Assembly (NCBI RefSeq): GCF_003073045.1
Contig: NC_037596.1
Coordinates: 29,486,392 to 29,550,391, forward strand
Source: Pomacea canaliculata
Lineage: Eukaryota; Mollusca; Gastropoda; Architaenioglossa; Ampullariidae
Direction of reading: 5' to 3'
Length of the DNA stretch: 64,000 bases
This document shows, in pieces, positions 33,510 to 44,429 of the stretch. The position numbers were made by a program, and so were the translations under genes. Position 1 is the first letter of the stretch. Every line of letters begins with the position of its first letter. The notes under the pieces were generated by a model, which saw only the letters and a list, made by a program, of their open reading frames with translations, had not been told where the DNA came from and ran no database searches.

Positions 33510-33697
33510 ACAGTATACATATACATTTTGAAAGGGGAATGCTAGAACTAGCTTTCTGTTGTTTTGAATGATTTCTGATTAACAAAAAAAAAAAAAAAGA
33601 TTGAAGACAAAGGATTCATTCCAACTGATGTAACCATACTTTTTTGTGCCTTGTTCACACCCTTTGTTGAAACTCGCCTGAAGAAGTGTCATCTAAC

Positions 33698-33987
33698 CAG
33701 GGCCGCCGAGAGCCAGGCCGGACCCGGGACAGACGACCTCTCCGGGCCCCTTGTACTTGTAATCGTAAATTATTTTCCCAGTATAAAATGTATGTTTACA
33801 ATTCGAATCTCAATATCTACACTCAAACTCAACTTCTGCATGTGTAATGCTTGGGTGTTCTGTCCTTATTTAAAAGAAAAAGAAAAGGAGAAGAAGAAGA
33901 AAAAATCCACTGACCAAGGCCGGGCCCCCTTGACAGCCGCGGGCCCGGGTACACCAGACCCCCTGTCCCCCCCTCTCGTCAGGCCTG
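33698..33987. mobile_element. hAT-type MITE with 8-bp TSD (catctaac)
   Basis: The element starts CAGGGCCGCCGAGAG and ends with the inverted CTCTCGTCAGGCCTG; the 8-mer catctaac flanks it at 33690-33697 and 33988-33995. GC-rich subterminal repeats (GGGCCCGGG) occur inside. The paralogous site near 62985 reads straight through, giving an empty site. CAG start and 8-bp duplication are hAT hallmarks. Confidence 0.85.
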
Positions 33988-33995
33988 CATCTAAC

Positions 33996-34080
33996 AGTGT
34001 CTGGGGATGAAGTGTCTGGGGATTAAAAGTCTAGGGGATGAAGTGTCGGGGATGAAGTGTCTGGGGATTAAGTGACTGGG
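33996..34080. repeat. GTGTCTGGGGATGAA minisatellite
   Basis: Five to six imperfect 14-17-bp units directly follow the MITE's right TSD. Confidence 0.75.
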
Positions 34081-34093
34081 AACCAATTTTGGA

Positions 34094-34225
34094 ATCAATT
34101 TCATCCTCTACAATTTAAAAAGTAATAGATAGCTGTGAATGAAACTACAATCATACTTGATAACTCCTGCATATACATAACTACATAAAGATCTGAGTAA
34201 AAACTGTCACACTACTTGACACACC
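34094..34225 (+). repeat. Paralogous flank shared with 46537-46680
   Basis: AATCAATTTCATCCTCTACA and the following ~120 bases align with sequence just upstream of gene B. It joins directly to the Ig exon at 34314, so this partial unit combines gene B upstream flank with an Ig exon. Confidence 0.65.
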
Positions 34226-34313
34226 ATTTTCTCTCGCACATGTCCAAATGTTTGCGCATCCTGTCACTCAGCATATAGACAAACTAGCTCCACCTGCCCT
34301 GTCTCTTCATAAT

Positions 34314-34596
34314 ATAACACGGAGTGATAATCAGGATCAGCCACTGTCCATCTACTCTGAGGTCATCAAGGGTCACAGTGTGACGTTTGTGTGTGACGCT
34401 GACAGCAACCCGCCTCCTGCTTCCATCACGTGGTCAGGGAAAGTAAACAGCACTACTGGGGAGCTACACATCATAGCAGCACAGCAGACGATACACGACG
34501 GTAACTACACCTGTACCGTGGTCACTGAGACAGATGATGATGATGATGAACGTCTACCATTGTCGACATCTTACCATCTTGGTTTTATCATTAAAG
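34314..34596 (+). CDS. Partial unit: Ig domain 2-like exon, 5' truncated
   Basis: From ITRSDNQDQPLSIYSEVIKG to the AAAG/GTAGTC donor it matches the Ig domain 2 exons, with Cys, Trp and D-x-N-Y-T-C intact, but the acceptor and the first five or six codons are replaced by unrelated sequence. The C-terminal strand has diverged (LSTSYHLGFIIK). The domain could be used only with a new start or acceptor; otherwise it is a pseudo-exon. Confidence 0.6.
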
Positions 34597-34613
34597 GTAG
34601 TCTAAGGCATTTA

Positions 34614-34663
34614 CACCCCCCCCCTCTCTCTCTCTCTAACACACACACACACACACAAACATT
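34614..34663. repeat. C run, (CT)n and (CA)n
   Basis: Simple-sequence tract in the intron after the partial Ig exon. Confidence 0.8.
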
Positions 34664-35382
34664 GTGTATGTTCTGCCAAGTTTAGAAACACCTTCAGATA
34701 TTTGGAAAAACACAGTTAATTTTCTCACTTTTATTCTAAGCCTTATAACCATGAACAATTTGCGTCTTTCGGCGAGACTTATTCATGTACATCATGGGCT
34801 TAACAACATGACACAATGCTGAGGTAAGTGAAACAGCAATTAATCAAAGCAGAGATTATTACTTACCCTAAGGTCACGTGAGATATAATTTTTTTGTATC
34901 TAACTTTTAAACTTATGGTTACTTGTGTTTGTAATATCTTTGTCTTTGCTGACCCTTAAACCGACGAAATATACTTATAAGTGTCATTTTCATTTTCGTA
35001 AAAGTCATTGAATGCGAATTTCAATCACTGTATGTTTAGTCTTGCATTGCTGTAAAGTGTTTAGTATAGTATTCACAGTAATAACCCCACGTCACATAAA
35101 CTACAGGAAATGTAGTGAATACATTTTTAGATTATTATTTTTGATAACCAGCATACTTAAACCATTCTTTCTGTAATCACAGTATATTGTCTCACCTCTG
35201 ACATAAAGATTTATAGGACCATATAGTATTGATAGAGATATTCCGTCTTGACTTGTAAAAAAGATATTTTTTTTGTTTTTTGTTTGGTTCTTCAGTGAAA
35301 AAGATCGAGACCTGGAGTGACTTCATCAGCGCAACATTTGTTTGCACGTGCAGTTGACATTGCAGGATCGTTGATGAATTTG

Positions 35383-35750
35383 CAGGGTTGTCCATGGGAC
35401 ATATTTTTCTATCCCATCCCATCCCGTCCCATGGTAATTTATGCCTGTCCCATCCCGTCCCATCCCACGGGATGTTTCCCATGGGATTCCCATGGTATTA
35501 ACAATCCTATGGACAACACTGAAAACCACTTTTCGGCTTTTGTTCTATAATTCCTGCTACTTCACATACAATAGATGATTCAGAGGAAAGATTTAAATCC
35601 TTGATGAATGAAATAACAGTAAATTTATTTTGCAATATCAAGTATCGACTACCATGGGAAATACAAATGTGTGCTGTCCTGTCCCATCCCATCCCATGGG
35701 ACGTTTCCCATGGGATTCCCATGGGATTCCCATTCCTATGGACAACACTG
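35383..35750. mobile_element. hAT-type MITE, copy 1, 8-bp TSD (tgaatttg)
   Basis: The ends CAGGGTTGTCCATGGGA and the inverted TCCTATGGACAACACTG match, and tgaatttg is duplicated at 35375-35382 and 35751-35758. Inside are tandem TCCCA units and palindromic CCCATGGG blocks that could fold into long hairpins. No coding capacity. A near-identical copy with its own TSD is at 63582-63951. Confidence 0.9.
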
Positions 35751-35820
35751 TGAATTTGAGTGCATAATGAATAGACGACAGGGTCAGGGAGTTAACCTTA
35801 CGTCTAAGTCTTTTATTTAG

Positions 35821-35930
35821 TGAACACCAGCATAAACTCTCCAGACTTTGATGACAAAGTCATCTTTGTGAACGAGTACTTGTGTAACGTGCACGTGACA
35901 TGTAAGTATCCAGACAAAGGTTCTTCGCCT
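35821..35930 (+). CDS. Stalk-like exon, intact copy
   Basis: Acceptor CTTTTATTTAG, donor CGCCT/GTAAGT, phases 1 and 0: NTSINSPDFDDKVIFVNEYL, CNVHVTCKYPDKGSSP. It follows in phase after either Ig domain 2 exon (29019 or 34596) and joins in phase to 39252. An earlier GTAAGT at 35902 is in frame as coding TGT AAG and is probably not the donor, since the paralogs keep coding across it. Confidence 0.5.
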
Positions 35931-36349
35931 GTAAGTATATAAGTAAGCTGTTTTTCTACCTGAATCTGTGCAGTGAATTCCACTTCCTCCTGATACGTCA
36001 AGTCCATTCTACACCAAGTCCCGAGCATGTTGAAGAACATATAAGTACCAGAAGCTAAAGGTTAGGTTCCATCTTGCACTTGCTTTGTCAAGATGTGATA
36101 ACACACATTTATAAACTTATTCTTAATGCTCGAAACCATACAGGCACACGCATGGAAATATGACCGAAAGAGAAAATCACAGTGCAGTAATTACAATGTA
36201 CGTTTAATGTAGACCTTCCCTGTGTTTTCGCAAGCACACTCACAGACTAAGAATTGTTCGCCTCTAGACCGACAATGGTCATCGTTGTACGGCGCATGCG
36301 TCACACCTACAATCTCGATGGTTTAAAACTAGTAGTAGTAGTAGTTTAT

Positions 36350-36560
36350 GCATGTTGTCCAACGAGTGTTCCAATCTTGTTTTGTACTAAGCCGTAGGTT
36401 CTATGTTCTTTGTGTGAGATCAAGATCAGCTTCCTCAGGCTCTTGTTCTCGAATGCCAGGATTTTCCTTTCCGTTTAAGCGAACAGAGTCCACGAGTCAC
36501 ATCCGTACAGCAAGACCATCATTTCCAGAATTTGTGCAGCTTGTACGAGGTAGTGCTCTT
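36350..36560 (-). pseudogene. LINE reverse-transcriptase C-terminal fragment 1
   Basis: On the minus strand: LEMMVLLYGCDSWTLFA, a stop, then TERKILAFENKSLRKLI and HKEHRTYGLVQNKIGTLVG. This is the post-catalytic thumb/connection region of a non-LTR retrotransposon (LLYG-x-x-W motif). Truncated on both sides. Confidence 0.65.
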
Positions 36561-37959
36561 TACATTTTTATATTTCCGTAACAGTAAGCTGTATTATATT
36601 ATTTTAAATGAGATCACATTGTGTCTCTCTACCTTGTCATGACCAGCTGTACTTCGTGATCTACAGTTCCTTAACCAGTGATTAGTGAGGAATAGGAGGC
36701 TCAAAACTGCAGCAAAAGAAAAAAAATCTGACTGTCACAAGCAATTTTATAATTCATTGTAAAGATATCGAGAGGCTTGTCCAATCTCTGCATCAGTAGG
36801 GGTCTGCCTAATGGTAGTTAGAATGATGGTAAATGAAAGCTACAACTGATTTGAGTGAGGTGACTGAGGAGGAAATAAAGTTTGTAGAGTACAAGGAGTC
36901 TGTGTGCTATGTAATGTTAAGAAATAAGGAATTAAATTATCTCATAATGAGAAAGATGATATTTTTTTCGTGTTTTAAAGATCGCACACATTAATCTGAC
37001 ATCAGCTTGAGAGATTCTGAGCCTTCTGTGAAATCAATGACACATTCTGGATAGAGGGAGCCTTACAGAAATAAAAGTTAAATACTACATTCAGACAATG
37101 TTTTAGTGGACAGATGCAGACTTTGTCTTCTGATTTGTATTTTACACATTGTTGCCATACAGAGTTATCCCAATGGTTATATACCTCAAACAGTCTTATC
37201 GTACTGGATTTCATTATCCTGTTTTTTAATTCTGTAGTCATTGACAACGAAAGGATTAACATACATGTATATATAAGACATTTGTATAGCCGCCCAGTGC
37301 TCTTTTGGAGTAAATTTAATATTTATATAAGACACGTTGCCTGCATATGTTTACAGACATTCGGATCATTGTACAAAATAAATTGTTATTACACACCAGT
37401 TAAACTATCATTACATACTGTGCATTTCTAGTGAGGATTAGTGTTTGATCGGATACAACTCACAGCTAAACTCTCTAGGGATTAGTTTCAAGGATGAGCT
37501 CACATTCACACACACACACACAAGCGCACGCACGCAATGTAAAAGATAGTTTAAGTCTTTATAGGATGTCCTGCCCAAACTTAGATGAAGCGTGTGACAA
37601 AAGTTTGACCCCTAAATATCGTCGTGTCTTAAAAAATGTAGATGTAAAAATGTAGTTAAACAGATAGCTGCTCATCTGGTTTTTGTTACTGTCCTACGTC
37701 GACTTTATGTCAGTGAAATCTTACAGTCGTCAAGATTACAAAAAATTCTTTCAGCAAAAGTTATTTATTTTTGTTAATCTGTTGGCGTTTCTAAGATTTT
37801 CTAAAGCCATTTTTTACACACAACTTATGTCGTCTACTACACAAAAGCGATTAACTCGGGGATCAACGTTTCCGCAATTTTGGGACGAGGTTCTATGACG
37901 ACCGTAAGTCACAAAAAAAGAAAAAGAAAAAACTGTTCAGATCGCATTAACATTTTTGC

Positions 37960-38630
37960 AGGATCATGTTGACACTTTGTGTGTGAACATGTCACAACTT
38001 TTCTCCTGAGGTTCCAGTCAAGTGTCTGCTTGACTATGGTGTCAGCTGGTTTGCGCAGTGTTTGTCCTATCCAGCATCATTTGCTCTTTTGAATGTCTTG
38101 GCTAGTGGCATTCTGGTTGATTATTTTCGACAGGCTGCTGTTGGAGATCTTTTCAGGCCATCTTATTCCCAGTATATGGCCGTAGGCATCAGTTGGTAAA
38201 GGTCTGGAGCTTGTTGTTGATGGAATTTGTCACTTTCCAGGTTTCAGAACCATACAGTAGGACTGCTTTCCCATTGGTGTTCACGATGCGGGTCTTACAG
38301 TGAAAGGACAATGCTAGGGAGTTCCAGACGTGGAGTAGGCTGTTAAAAGCATGCCTGGCCTTGTTGATGCGACTTTTGATGTCATTATCGACTCCTTGAA
38401 AATGCTCCCCAGATACACGAAGCGGTTTCTTCTAGGAATGTTTTTTTTTCCCCTTTAAGTTTGATTGGGAGTTCCTGCTTGTTGTTGATTCTCATCACTT
38501 CGGTCTTATTTCTGTTGACCTTTAAGCCAGTCTTCTCTGCTTCTTCGGCTACCTTACTCAGTTTGGTTTGTGCATGCTGTTGCCGATGAGACAGAAGAGA
38601 GAGAAGGTCCACTAGATACTGGTTTTGTTG
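37960..38630 (-). pseudogene. LINE reverse-transcriptase C-terminal fragment 2
   Basis: On the minus strand: QYLVDLLSLLSHRQQHAQTK, GLKVNRNKTEVMRINNKQ, then in another frame SRINKARHAFNSLLHVWNS, KTRIVNTNGKAVLLYGSETW and a WIGHTLRK-like end. It is the palm-to-thumb portion of a non-LTR element; the catalytic YADD reads YLVD. A different family from the 36350 fragment (NTNGK-x-VLLYG-x-ETW). At least two frameshifts are present. Confidence 0.75.
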
Positions 38631-38639
38631 TCTTATGTT

Positions 38640-39240
38640 TTTTTCTAATCTGCAAAAATTATTGTGTGCATCATGAAAAGCAAGCCAATAGTAACTGACC
38701 TATGATTGATACCTGTAACATATCAAGTCGTAGACTACGTCTAAGATTTCTTTGCCTGTTCTGGAGCATCTGTGGGGAGTGTCCGGCACTGCCTGATATT
38801 TATCTCTTACAGATATTTGTAATGTGTGTAGATAGTCAATGTATTTGCTTTTCTGAGTTATATATCCTGTCCTATCTGACTTTGATGTTTTATTTCTATG
38901 AGTTTAAGGAGTTTTTTTCAGTGTTTGTATTTTCTCGTATGGAAGCTTTCCTTTTTGTTTATTTCGAGGTGTTTTTTTTTTCTTCAACATAATCTAGATG
39001 GTATGAATTCAAGATCATGCGTGGTCTGTTAAAGAGCACAACAAAATTAATAAAATAAAACTTCTAGTCTGGCATACAATGGGATCAGGAGGATGTAAAT
39101 TAAAATCGTTAGTGTATTGTAGACTTTTGTCCCTACTAGATTATTTGTTCTATGTTGTTGACTTTTCTGTAAACGATTCTGATAGCTACTATTCTGAGGA
39201 ACCTTTGGAAGAATTTCTAATATAAGATTTCGTATTAATT
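38640..39240. other. Spacer before the C-terminal exon
   Basis: AT-rich; one 96-codon frame of low-complexity Phe/Leu/Tyr composition that I do not credit. Confidence 0.3.
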
Positions 39241-39251
39241 TCCACTTTCAG

Positions 39252-39434
39252 CCAGAAAGTCGGGCCTCGGGAGCAGGAAGAAGCACTGATGTGTGGATAA
39301 TACTGTCGTTGTTGTCAGTGTGGACACAAGCGACGTTCACGCCTCTTCCTTCCTGGTCTCATCGTCTTGACACTCAGAAATCACACAACCGGATAAACCA
39401 CTGGTCCTGCATGCAGCTACACATCATGTCATGA
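39252..39434 (+). CDS. C-terminal hydrophobic exon (transmembrane or GPI signal)
   Basis: Acceptor AATTTCCACTTTCAG, phase 0, 60 codons to TGA: PESRASGAGRSTDVWIILSL, LSVWTQATF, then a polar tail. Small residues (SGAG) before a hydrophobic stretch suit a GPI-attachment signal or a short membrane anchor. It joins in phase to 35821-35930. Spliced after gene A's Ig domain 2 (24321-29019 + 35821-35930 + 39252-39434) it gives an uninterrupted 513-residue protein. Confidence 0.45.
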   Translation, partial: PESRASGAGRSTDVWIILSLLSVWTQATFTPLPSWSHRLDTQKSHNRINHWSCMQLHIMS

Positions 39435-39439
39435 TGAAA

Positions 39440-42220
39440 GATTTTAGACACTCAAAAGTTTCCGCCTGTTATTTCCGGTGTTTAGGGCTAGGAGACGGGT
39501 CCATGTTACTCCTTTTATTCATTGTCTGAAATGGCTACGCAGTCGCTCTTGTATCCAGTACAAACTGTCCGTGATGTGTTTAAATACCTTTGCTGGCACC
39601 TGCCTGACTAATTATCTGAACTGCTCTTCCCTAAAGTCCCAGCTAGCTAACTTTGCTCTTTGACCCCCGTCTTCTATCATCAGAACAACACATGGCCACA
39701 TGACTTTTAGTTATTGTGCATTGAAACCATGGCATTCTCTCCTTTTTCATATCCTACCTACTGTTGAATCCTCTAACGTGCACTGACAACGCACCTCTTC
39801 CTTAAACATTAGTAGTAGACAATTTCTCATAATGCTTGTCCGTTTTTACGCCGTTCCTTCCTTTTCTGGTTATTACTACTTTCTGCTTGTCTTTCTTTTG
39901 TAAAATTATACTTTGCCTCTATGTGAATAAGTTTCACTTTGTGTTTTTGGTATTTTCTAAAAGTCGTTTAAGTACTGTTGTTTATCCTTCCGTAGCTCAT
40001 ACGTTGTTTGCTTGTTTTTCTTCCTTGTATGCTGTCCATATCTCATTCTTGTGTTAAAGAAGGAGGTTTCTCTTGTTAACAGAGTACGAGGTTGACGAAT
40101 TTGCCACGAAATTACCATCAAATAGTGTATTATATAGATATATCCAAATTTTGTATACAATTCTGTTTGCTTCTGACTTCGTATCTATGCTTGACAAATA
40201 TCCATTGAAATAGATGTACGAAATTTTCTTCTGTCGGCTAATTTTAGCAGCTGACAACAAAGCCACAAGAATTTGCAAGTTTTCGTGCATGATAATATTG
40301 TGAATACATGAATAAATACACGCGAGCCGCTAAACATATCTGTGCAAATATTTATGTAAAACACTATTTCCTTTTATTTTGTACAAAGTAAAACTGGAAA
40401 AAGTGTGAAGAAAATTAGGCATCATCCTCTGAAAATAAATTGGCCAGGAAATACAAACAGTATTAACAAGCAATGTGCTGTGATATATTATCCGTTAGAC
40501 AACATAGTGTCTCATTAGGAGGAAGATAGCAAACATTTAAACATGGCAGCATGTTTTCATGACAATCTTGACTGTTGATTTTATGTCGAAATGATATGTA
40601 TTTTTCTACTGAGTTTGGCATTTTATCATTTGAAGATGACATGATGAAATGTATATTGTGATCTGGTTACCATCACCCACACTCCACTGATTTTTCTTTT
40701 CCATCTCTTTCAAAAGTTTACAGACAGTTGAGTAACCTGGGGAAAGTTTTTTTGCACTAAACGGGTATGAAAGAGACTCGTGTGAGCACTGATGATCTCT
40801 GATGTCACTCATGTTTGGAGCTCAGCCATGTGTGACGAGTAAACCCTCTTTTCTTCAATTATTTGAGAGTTGTAAGGTTCACAGTGTCCGAATTTATATG
40901 TGGTCTATAACAAAAATATTACAAGATGGATTTTGCCAGTAAGATATGTTCCTAAAGGCCTTCTTGCTATTAGTCAAGAAATTCACTCTTCAAGATAATG
41001 AAACATACTTGATTAGGGTTTACAAGTCTAAAGAGCTTCCTAGTGTTTGCACATTTTGCTTCTATCAGTGCTCTCTATGGAGTCTCAAGGATTTGTGGTA
41101 AGTGATCGCCTGAACCATTATCAGCGTTTGGGCGAGAGTATAATTACACTTTTCGAATTTTGTAAGGATTAGGGCTATTAGTCCTGATACAATAAGATTA
41201 GAAGATTAGCTTGGTCACAGAAACACGTAGAATAAACTCTACAGAATTTAAATTAACATTCTGGCTCTTTGTTAAATGCCATCGCTTAATCTATTATAGA
41301 TACCCCGCATCCCCAAAAAATAGAATTTAACTTGTTTTTTCAAAGTAAAGACACTAGAATTGTATGATGATTTCAAAGTAACACAGGTTTTTTTTAGTTT
41401 ATTCGTACTGTGAATGGAGCTATCATAGTATTTTCTATAAGCGCCACTGCTATTATATCAAGATTAGCGTTAACCCAAAAATTTAATGAGAGCACCATAA
41501 ACTTCAGCTGGAAAGTTGTCATTACAAGGGTGCTACATGTTCGTTAAGATGTAATTGATTTCCTTTCTATTCAATATAAATAAACCATGGCTGTTGATGG
41601 TCCTATGTTAAAACAAGATATGACTTGTATTGATACCAATCATATAGCTGTTAAGACCAAATCCTGTGGTAGTTTTCTACGAAAAGAAACGAAAGTGAAT
41701 AGCTCCATACATATGTTCAGGAGATATTAGGACTATACATTTGATGTGATATGGTTCTAGTATTTCTACGTCTTATTAGTTTTCCTTTGTAATCCACAAA
41801 CAGTAATCAACACTAGAAACAAGCCTACATGAATCTGTTTGCATTAGTGGTGTTAACCGTCAACTTCCTGTTGCTTCCTATAGGTGCTTTAAAGCTCCAT
41901 ATAGTAAGAAACGGAAATAAGTGTACCTAACTGAATTGCACATCGGTAAGAAGTGAATAAATTGAAATGCCTTGTTTTTCTTATCATTAAAGGACTAATA
42001 TTTTGATTGCAGATGGGTCATGCTGTTGAGGAGGACAGAGAAATGTTTTGAAGCTTGCTCCACCAATGAATCAAGTTATCAAATGTAGGTGATCAAGGAA
42101 TGACTCCAGCAGTAATCCCATGTTTCAGGTGAGAAATTTGATAGGCTGGAAGAGGAATCTGTGTGTAGAGAATTGAGGAGGAAAGTGGCTGTTGTGAAAT
42201 CTAATTAAAGCTTTTCTTGC
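39440..42220. other. Intergenic, no gene seen
   Basis: AT-rich with short frames only; no splice-bounded exon or repeat that I can support. Confidence 0.35.
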
Positions 42221-42225
42221 GACAA

Positions 42226-42610
42226 CTAGCCTGAAGACTTTGAAGACTCAAATTCTTGTTGTAAATAAATGTAAATAAATGTTAAACCCATTCATTTTTT
42301 TGCTTGTATTTGTATATGTGTATGATATGCTGTTTTGAAGATTTTAATGATTTTTTTCCTTTTTTTTCTTTTGGTCAGGTATTTGCAAAAACTACCCTGA
42401 AGACTGTAAAAAATTCTTTGTTGTAAATAAATATTAAATCCATGTTTACTTTTTTCTGGTACATGATAAATTGTTTTGTTTTGTTTTGTTTTGGTTTTGG
42501 TTTTTTTTTTTTTTGGTGGGGGGAGGGGTCAGGTATTCGCAACAATTATCTAAAGTTTTGAAGACTCAAATTCTTTGTTGTAAATAAATATTAAAACCAT
42601 GTATATCTGC
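42226..42610. repeat. Three tandem ~155-bp units with polyadenylation-like boxes
   Basis: Each unit contains GAAGACT...CAAATTCTTTGTTGTAAATAAATATTAAA, at about 42236, 42395 and 42555, separated by T-rich spacers. Each unit therefore carries an AATAAA signal. Confidence 0.65.
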
Positions 42611-42689
42611 TTGTATACAATAAATTGTTGAATCATGTCTATTTTTTTGTCTGCTGGTATTTTCCAAGAGCTTTAAAAGGCTGAGAGGT

Positions 42690-42860
42690 TTTTTTAGGGT
42701 GGGGCTTTGAAGGGCGGAGAGAGTTAGTTCTCCCAAAACCCACAAATGGCCGATGCACCTTACGCTTCCATCCCCCGCAGGGCTGGGAGTGTAACTTCCC
42801 TTAACGGCCCCATTTCTCAGCCCGAAAGGGGCCCTTTCGGGGCCAATGAACTCTTGCAGG
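42690..42860. other. GC-rich island with inverted repeat
   Basis: CCCGAAAGGGGCCCTTTCGG is a near-perfect palindrome at about 42820-42840 inside an otherwise AT-rich region. A 113-codon minus frame spans it but is not recognisable. Possibly a transposon subterminal region. Confidence 0.35.
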
Positions 42861-43299
42861 CTGTGTTCAATGATGATAGGGTTATTTACCATCTGTGTAA
42901 ATGCCATACTTTATAATGCTATGACTAATACACTGGCAATAAGACATATTCAATGCATTTACACTAGTTCTTAGTGGGAGTATGAGGGGTGCAGGTGCTA
43001 GGTAAAACTTCTTACAATGTGGATTAATTTGATAAAACAGCTGCATCTACTTACCAAACTGAACAGATACCAGCTAGAGCTAGAATGTCGTACAGTCTCT
43101 ATGATTATTTTTCCGCGCCACGCCAATGAACTGTGAAGTAGGTAGTTCCCCTTAAGGGGCGGAATGAGGGAGGGTTGTTTGTTTTAAACTGAAGTTAAAG
43201 GGTCGATTTGTAATCAATTCAACCTCGGAGTTTAATTTGACTACACCAAATTTGGACGTTATTAATTTCATTGTTAATTGCAAATGACAGAGTGTGTGA

Positions 43300-43880
43300 G
43301 TGTGTACAGATCGATGCGTGCGCGAGAGGGAAAGTAGAGAATGAGTTAAGAGAAAGAGAGCGAGAGAAAACCTTAACTTTTTTTGTGTTGTATACGTAGT
43401 ATAAAATTAAAGTGATAGATTTTCAAGAAATATACTTAAATGCACATAGCTCAGTAAATTGGACCACAAACCACAAAAAATTATGGAGGTAATTTCTGTT
43501 ATTTGCTTAATACTGCATGTCATTCTTTATCTCTTGGTTTTAATCTTATTTATTTCTATGTGTGTGTGTGCATGTACATTCAAGAGAAAGAGGGTTAGTA
43601 TATGTTTGTACATGCGCATGAGAGAGAGAGAGAATGTCTAATGTGCCCATTCGAGAAAGAGAGTGTGCGTGCACGCGCGAGAGCGAGAGAGACAGGAGAA
43701 CGAGTGGCGAAAGCGCGCGAGCCATCGAGTGTGTGTGTGTGCGCTTGCGTGCGTGCGTGTGCGAGCGACAGAGAGTAGTTGTGTGCTTGCGTGCGAGCGA
43801 GAGAGCGTGTTGTCCGCGTGCGAGAGAGTGTGCGTGTTGCGCTTCCATGCGTATGAGTGAGAGGAGAGGAGAACGAATAG
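43300..43880. repeat. GA/GT-rich cryptic simple sequence
   Basis: Interleaved (GA)n, (GT)n and GCGAGA motifs. The long frames on both strands here (Ser/His/Thr/Arg rich) come from this composition and are not genes. Confidence 0.8.
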
Positions 43881-44371
43881 AGAGTTAAATCCCTTGTTAT
43901 TGTAGAGCTTTGCATATTGACTATGCGGGGAACCGACTACTGGAACGTCAGGACATGTTCTGTTGCATGCTGAGTATGCCTTTTTAACAACTATCTCTGT
44001 ATACTCAGTATGATGCGAACCGGGTGCCTGCACCTATAACTGTGACAGGATGTGAAAAAAGCGCTTAGACTACATAAATAAAACCAATCACAAGCTGGGT
44101 TTTATTATGCCTATCTTTAAACTTTAAACTGTTTAATTGACAACAAATGACAAAATTTGACTATTGAGATTTAGTACATTCGTGTTGTGTGAGGGAAATG
44201 TGTCTGTGTGTGAGACAGTATGACACATTTCTTTAGAAAATCCTGTTACCGTTATTAACTTCCTTGTCGTCTGACTTAAAACATCCACACTGTGGTCTGT
44301 GCTCAGTGTCAGCTTTCCAGCCAGACTCTCCTCACATCCTCGTCTTCCTGCAAGACATCGCAGCTAACATC

Positions 44372-44429
44372 ATGATGCGCTCAGTCCTCAGTGTCTGTGT
44401 GATGTTTACTCTTCTACTACAAGGCTTGG
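44372..44429 (+). CDS. Orphan or alternative signal-peptide exon
   Basis: ATG ATG opens MMRSVLSVCVMFTLLLQGL, a clear signal peptide, with a strong G/GTAAGT donor in phase 1. That phase would join correctly to gene B's first SRCR exon at 47534 (giving GAT, Asp). No other receptor-type exon lies between 44.4 and 47.1 kb, so it may be an alternative start of gene B or the start of a separate transcript. Confidence 0.5.

Larger units (their letters stand above)
31790..33697 (+). repeat. Segmental duplication block 2, copy 1 (3' end of gene A)
   Basis: It matches 59827-62985, the 3' end of gene B, from TTTGAGCTTTAATACGTGTC to the insertion site of the hAT MITE at 33698. Relative to the other copy it lacks about 615 bases (59978-60592), which hold gene B's juxtamembrane exon, and lacks the TTAA-flanked insertion at 61291-61932. 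Confidence 0.8.

Noticed and set aside
35192..35722. Frames with repeated WDGMGWDR-like peptides
   Set aside because: They translate the TCCCA tandem units of a hAT MITE, not a gene; the same peptides recur at 63492.
35902..35907. GTAAGT within the stalk exon taken as its donor, which would make the TTAAGT of the paralogs a broken splice site
   Set aside because: Coding continues past it to a better-phased donor at 35931, and the paralogs keep the downstream residues, so this is a TGT to TTT (Cys to Phe) change, not donor loss.
42566..42907. 113-codon minus-strand ORF in a GC-rich island
   Set aside because: No family resemblance, and the frame runs across a palindrome and one of the tandem units.
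43546..44033. Overlapping 80-130-codon frames on both strands
   Set aside because: GA/GT-rich simple sequence; the same base pattern gives open frames in both directions with low-complexity Ser/His/Thr/Arg output.
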